A stretch of 64,000 bases of DNA from assembly GCF_000687475.1 (NCBI RefSeq), contig NC_057322.1, positions 62,001-126,000 on the forward strand. The letters are read 5' to 3'. The translations under genes were made by a program, and so were the position numbers. The DNA comes from Ustilaginoidea virens (lineage: Eukaryota > Ascomycota > Sordariomycetes > Hypocreales > Clavicipitaceae). Positions 60,541 to 64,000 of this stretch are shown piece after piece (within the stretch, counting starts at the first letter, position 1; every line of letters starts with the position of its first letter). The notes below the pieces were generated by a model that was not told the origin of the DNA, searched no databases, and was given only the letters and a program-made list of their open reading frames with translations.

Positions 60541-61080
60541 TTTTTATACCCTATAAGAGGCACCCCGATTTATATATGCATACGGCATTATATAGTCGGC
60601 TTTAACCTACCCTTTTCGGAAATAATAATATATATGCGCCCGACTATAGCACCGCAACTACCCTAAAGCCCCACTAAAATAATAACCGTACTTCCGAGCC
60701 CTAATAATTGAATGAATTGGGGCAATAAGCCTTATCCTTACGGCATCCGCGTTACTACCTATATACTCCTAGCCTAGCAGCCTAACGATATTAGTAGTAG
60801 GGCAATAAATTTCCATGCAATAACACCAAGCCCTTACGGACCAGTAGGGGCATATTATATGACCTTACCTATATAGGCACTCTACTATTATATATCCTAG
60901 CTTAGCTCAATTAAGCCTCCTTTATATCATATTATACCCCTTATAGGGCACTAACAGCCATACGACCGTATATAGGTTTTTCCCCCGGTCCTTAGGTTTC
61001 CCACGTATATTAGTATAGAGGTACTAGATACCAATATAGTTAGGGCTGCCTAAATATACCAGCTACAGTAGTATATATAT
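60541..61080 (+). mobile_element. Second LINE 3' tail fragment
   Basis: The block TATATAGGTTTTTCCCCCGG, GTTTCCCACGTATATTAGTA and GAGGTACTAG (60968-61030) matches the LINE tail at 46797-46855. An AT-rich end TATATATATATAAGC follows. Endonuclease and reverse transcriptase are not recognisable upstream, so this looks like a 5'-truncated insertion. Confidence 0.7.
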
Positions 61081-61239
61081 ATAAGCTTACTTTCATTTAG
61101 TTAACTTAACTATATATTCAGAGGGAATCTTTATGCAGTATATATATGAATTTATCTCTGTCTATCTAGATTTGCCTATATATAATAACTGTCTAGTATA
61201 AAGTAAAATGTAGCAAAAGAAAAAATAATAAGCTGCTAA
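61081..61239. other. Short spacer, no gene seen
   Basis: AT-rich DNA between the LINE tail and the pseudogene stop codon. Nothing recognised. Confidence 0.4.
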
Positions 61240-64000
61240 TTACTCGTCTAGGTCCCTATCCTCTCTTTCCCTGCTATTAATCGGTATATCTTAATACTCA
61301 CTCTCCACCTTATCTACCCGCCCTACCGATAGTTCCTTACTATACTTATATAACCTATATAGGATTTGCGTTTATTCTTCGCTTTTATTGCGAGATTTAG
61401 CCGCACGCTAGGCTTTCTTCGCCTCCTCCTATATAATAGGCGATATCTCCTCTACAGATATTATATACCACCTTCGGATGGTAGGTATATTATACGTATT
61501 TAACCGATAGATAGCATATATAGATATTAAAATATTATGCATATTATTATTAAAAAATATTATCTTTTTAGTATCCTCGGGAGGGATAGTATAGATAAGC
61601 TTTATAAGGCAAAAAAGTATATAACCTAACTTGCGTATAGATTTAGCATTCGGCTTAAACTCCTTCTATGAGGTATCCTTAATAATCTACTATGCTATTC
61701 TATTGAAGGAATAACCGAAATACTGCCTCTGCAGTTTATATACTAAGGTTTCCTTAATAATACCGTCTGCCTAAGATAGTACTTTTATATCGGCCTAGAG
61801 CTATATAGTCTATCGTTTAAGTATGCCGTACTCTACATAGTCTTAGTACGAATCCACAACCTTAATAATATGCTAAATAATATACTAAAGCTATCCTATT
61901 CGATATAGCCTGGCTTACGCCTACTAGATAATTTATACGTTTAAGTGGAAATTAATAAAGATGCCTTTATAGTATTATCGCTGCAGGTTGACGCTAGTGC
62001 TTATAATCGATATATTAATAATAAAAACGTATAGGCCTATCTTCGGGTTGAGGAAGGCGTTTAATGCTGCTTGCTTTTCAGAGCCCTTATTAGTGCTGCG
62101 CGCTATAAAGGCCTAAACCCCGCAAAGTAAGATAATGCCGTAGAGGTACCTAGGTAGTTATATGGTTGGTCAGTTATAGTTACCGGTTTAGACCTATAGG
62201 TCCGAAGTAAGGACCTTTTCGGACCTATAGGTCTTAAAGGGCTGTAGCTAGCTTAGAGCTTATATTTGCAGAACCGGTAAATCATAAAATATTAGCAGCC
62301 TCTCCTTACCCTAAATGATATAGAGGTAGATAAGCTAGATCACGCGGTTAATAACCGGGCTGCTATATGCTAGGTATTGCAGCTAGTCTAACGATATGGA
62401 TAGTCTATACCATCCCGGCTCTAAGTTTATCATTAAGAAGAAGGTACTAAGACCGTAGTAGAGGTCAGACCTTATAAGGTCCCGACAGCTATTAGTGCTA
62501 AAGGTGATAACCCTACCTTTATTAGTCTCTTTTTAAATCCGCTCGATCTTAGTATCAGTAAGTTTAATGCCTTTATAGGAAATCTCGTATAATATCTAGG
62601 CAATGGCCTCTTTACGCTTTACTATCTTCTTATATAGATTATATTCTAAAACTCTTTTAAATCTAGTATTGAAAGCAACTATATTACCGGCGCGCTATAA
62701 GCTAAAGTTCCTATTGGGCGGTTTCTCGATATTACCGGTTGCCTATAGCCTATTACTAGCTATAGCCGTCGTAATGATATTATCTATACCTTAGGATAGG
62801 GGGGTAAAGGATGATAAGGCCGACTCCTTGCTATATATCTTAACCAACTTTTTATACAAAATGCCGTGGTTTACTTCTTTATAGTATACCGTTTATAGCG
62901 GGAGGTCGATTCTAGGAAATATAATGCTATATCTATCGGGGCTATTAATAATAGCCCTTGCCGAGCGAAATATGCAAAAATTGTTTTTTAGTGCAGATAT
63001 TATACTATTACTAAATATAAACTCCTACCTAATTATCCTTCCTATAGCTAATATAAGGTGCGGGTAGACCTACTATAGATGTATACTATTGTCGTAGTAC
63101 TGCCGCAATACTGTCTTAATGTTGTTATTAAGCGCGAAATTATTATACAGAATGCTGATAATACGGCCTTTCTCTTTAGCTGCGATCCTATCCCTAGTAT
63201 CGATATTGCTAGGCAATCGCCTAGAGTAGGGATTATACTCGCTACTCTAAAGTACGGTAAGGCTCTAGCGGTTAATAGCGGTAAAGAGAGAGTCGGCGAG
63301 CTATACTCTATTGATAGGTATATACTCGAAGAGAAAGCATATAAATCTAATAATATCCCTATTGCCAAATATAATTAATATACCAGTAATCTAGATGCTA
63401 TACTCACGCTTAATAAGATTGAGATAGCGATTATAACTCTTCTAAAAGTTATAAGCAATATACGCCTTATTAAGTATAAGAAGCTTAAACGAGTATAAAG
63501 CGGAACTCTCGTCCTACTACTCATAATTAATTAGGTTGCCGTTTGGGTCTTTACTACTTTTTTTGCTAATAGTATGAATCTTACGGTAGCTAAGTTCTAT
63601 CTTTATATAATAGGTAGTATGCTTTTAGCTTATATCCTTTTTTTTCTTCTTCTTTATCTCTTTACTAATATCCTATATCCTCTACTATAGCTTATTCTCT
63701 ATTAAGGTGCAGCGAATACTATAGCGCCGTTTCTTTGGTATTAATATAAATGCATTATCGCTATAACGCTTGCGTTTATAGGGGGTATAGGGGGTATAGG
63801 GGGTGCTTATACGCGCCCGGTCTTTTATATTATCTTCCTCTTTATCCTCCTCCTGCTCCTCCTCCTTTTTATTTTTATCCTCTTTATTCTCCTTACGATT
63901 TAAAAGCTTATTATCTAAATTATTATTATCATCTACCTCTAGTATCTTTCGGTCGTCTTTAATATCTATATCTTTTTTAATAAATATAAACCTCGTTTAG
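61240..64000 (-). pseudogene. SNF2-like helicase pseudogene, N-terminus beyond window
   Basis: One minus-strand phase (checked at 61240, 61861, 62281, 62521 and 63841) runs about 920 codons to TAA at 61240, broken by many TAG/TAA at likely Gln/Trp codons. From the N-terminal side: an acidic Lys/Glu stretch (63.9-63.8 kb), a basic patch (KRKRYSDN, PKKRRYS), a middle region, KGRVITFSTNSCRDLIR near 62.5 kb, GKERLLIFYDLPVLQ near 62.3 kb (fits helicase motif IV), ISTSVNLQR near 62.0 kb (motif V) and ARLYRIG-stop near 61.9 kb (motif VI, usually HRIGQ). These are C-terminal-lobe signs of SNF2 ATPases, which translocate on DNA and remodel chromatin or act in repair. Motifs I and II of the first lobe were not found here. 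Confidence 0.7.
62186..62234. repeat. Two palindrome copies inside the SNF2-like frame
   Basis: GACCTATAGGTCCGAAG at about 62188 and TTCGGACCTATAGGTCTT at about 62216 face each other. The helicase phase is the same on both sides (62281 and 61861), so any insertion kept a multiple of three or the motif belongs to the gene. Confidence 0.75.

Noticed and set aside
63079..63378. 99-codon plus-strand and 106-codon minus-strand frames as small genes
   Set aside because: The SNF2-like minus-strand phase runs through this DNA in a different frame; both appear to be shadows.

Overview
The window looks like filamentous ascomycete (Pezizomycotina) repeat-rich, gene-poor DNA, probably subtelomeric or accessory. 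CpA and TpG are strongly depleted and TpA is in excess, while CpG survives. Paralogous copies differ almost only by C/T and G/A changes. Old coding frames are broken by TAG and TAA rather than by indels. This is the signature of repeat-induced point mutation (RIP). I found no clearly intact host gene, no rRNA or tRNA gene, no CRISPR array and no telomere repeat. The species cannot be named from sequence alone.

Layout. (1) 1-9946 and 23457-33896 are two direct copies of a ~10 kb segment. Each holds, in the same order, a 157-bp array, a solo Copia LTR, a 161-bp array, degraded sequence with a ~110-bp interspersed module, polypurine blocks, two 41-bp arrays built on a palindrome, a 57-bp array and a 237-bp array. 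The copies differ in array copy number. (2) 9947-23160, between them, carries four RIP-degraded genes of unknown function: two on the minus strand at 10.05-17.96 kb, one on plus near 19-20.2 kb, and one on minus near 21.6-22.7 kb. (3) 33897-46935 is a Tad-like LINE, split by a complete 7,276-bp Ty1/copia element (Copia-A, 34580-41855, target duplication CCTAC). (4) 46936-57781 is an AT-rich, heavily mutated reverse-strand copy of Copia-A. A second, young copia (Copia-B, 48014-53310, target duplication ATTAT) and a 244-bp solo LTR are inserted in it. Its outer LTR abuts a truncated LTR in the opposite orientation. (5) 57782-61080 holds that LTR fragment, a TTTTTACTGCC-type minisatellite and a second LINE 3' tail. 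(6) 61240-64000 is a reverse-strand SNF2-like helicase pseudogene whose single frame runs to the window edge.

The elements can be partly ordered in time. The solo LTR in the 10-kb segment predates the duplication. The LINE predates Copia-A. The reverse Copia-A copy predates Copia-B, which is only lightly mutated and has one in-frame stop. The least explained features are a short palindrome (core GGACCTGCAGGTCC) present about 36 times and forming part of three unrelated tandem arrays, the large unrecognised minus-strand reading frame at 11.5-18 kb, and the unusual internally reduced coding region of Copia-B.
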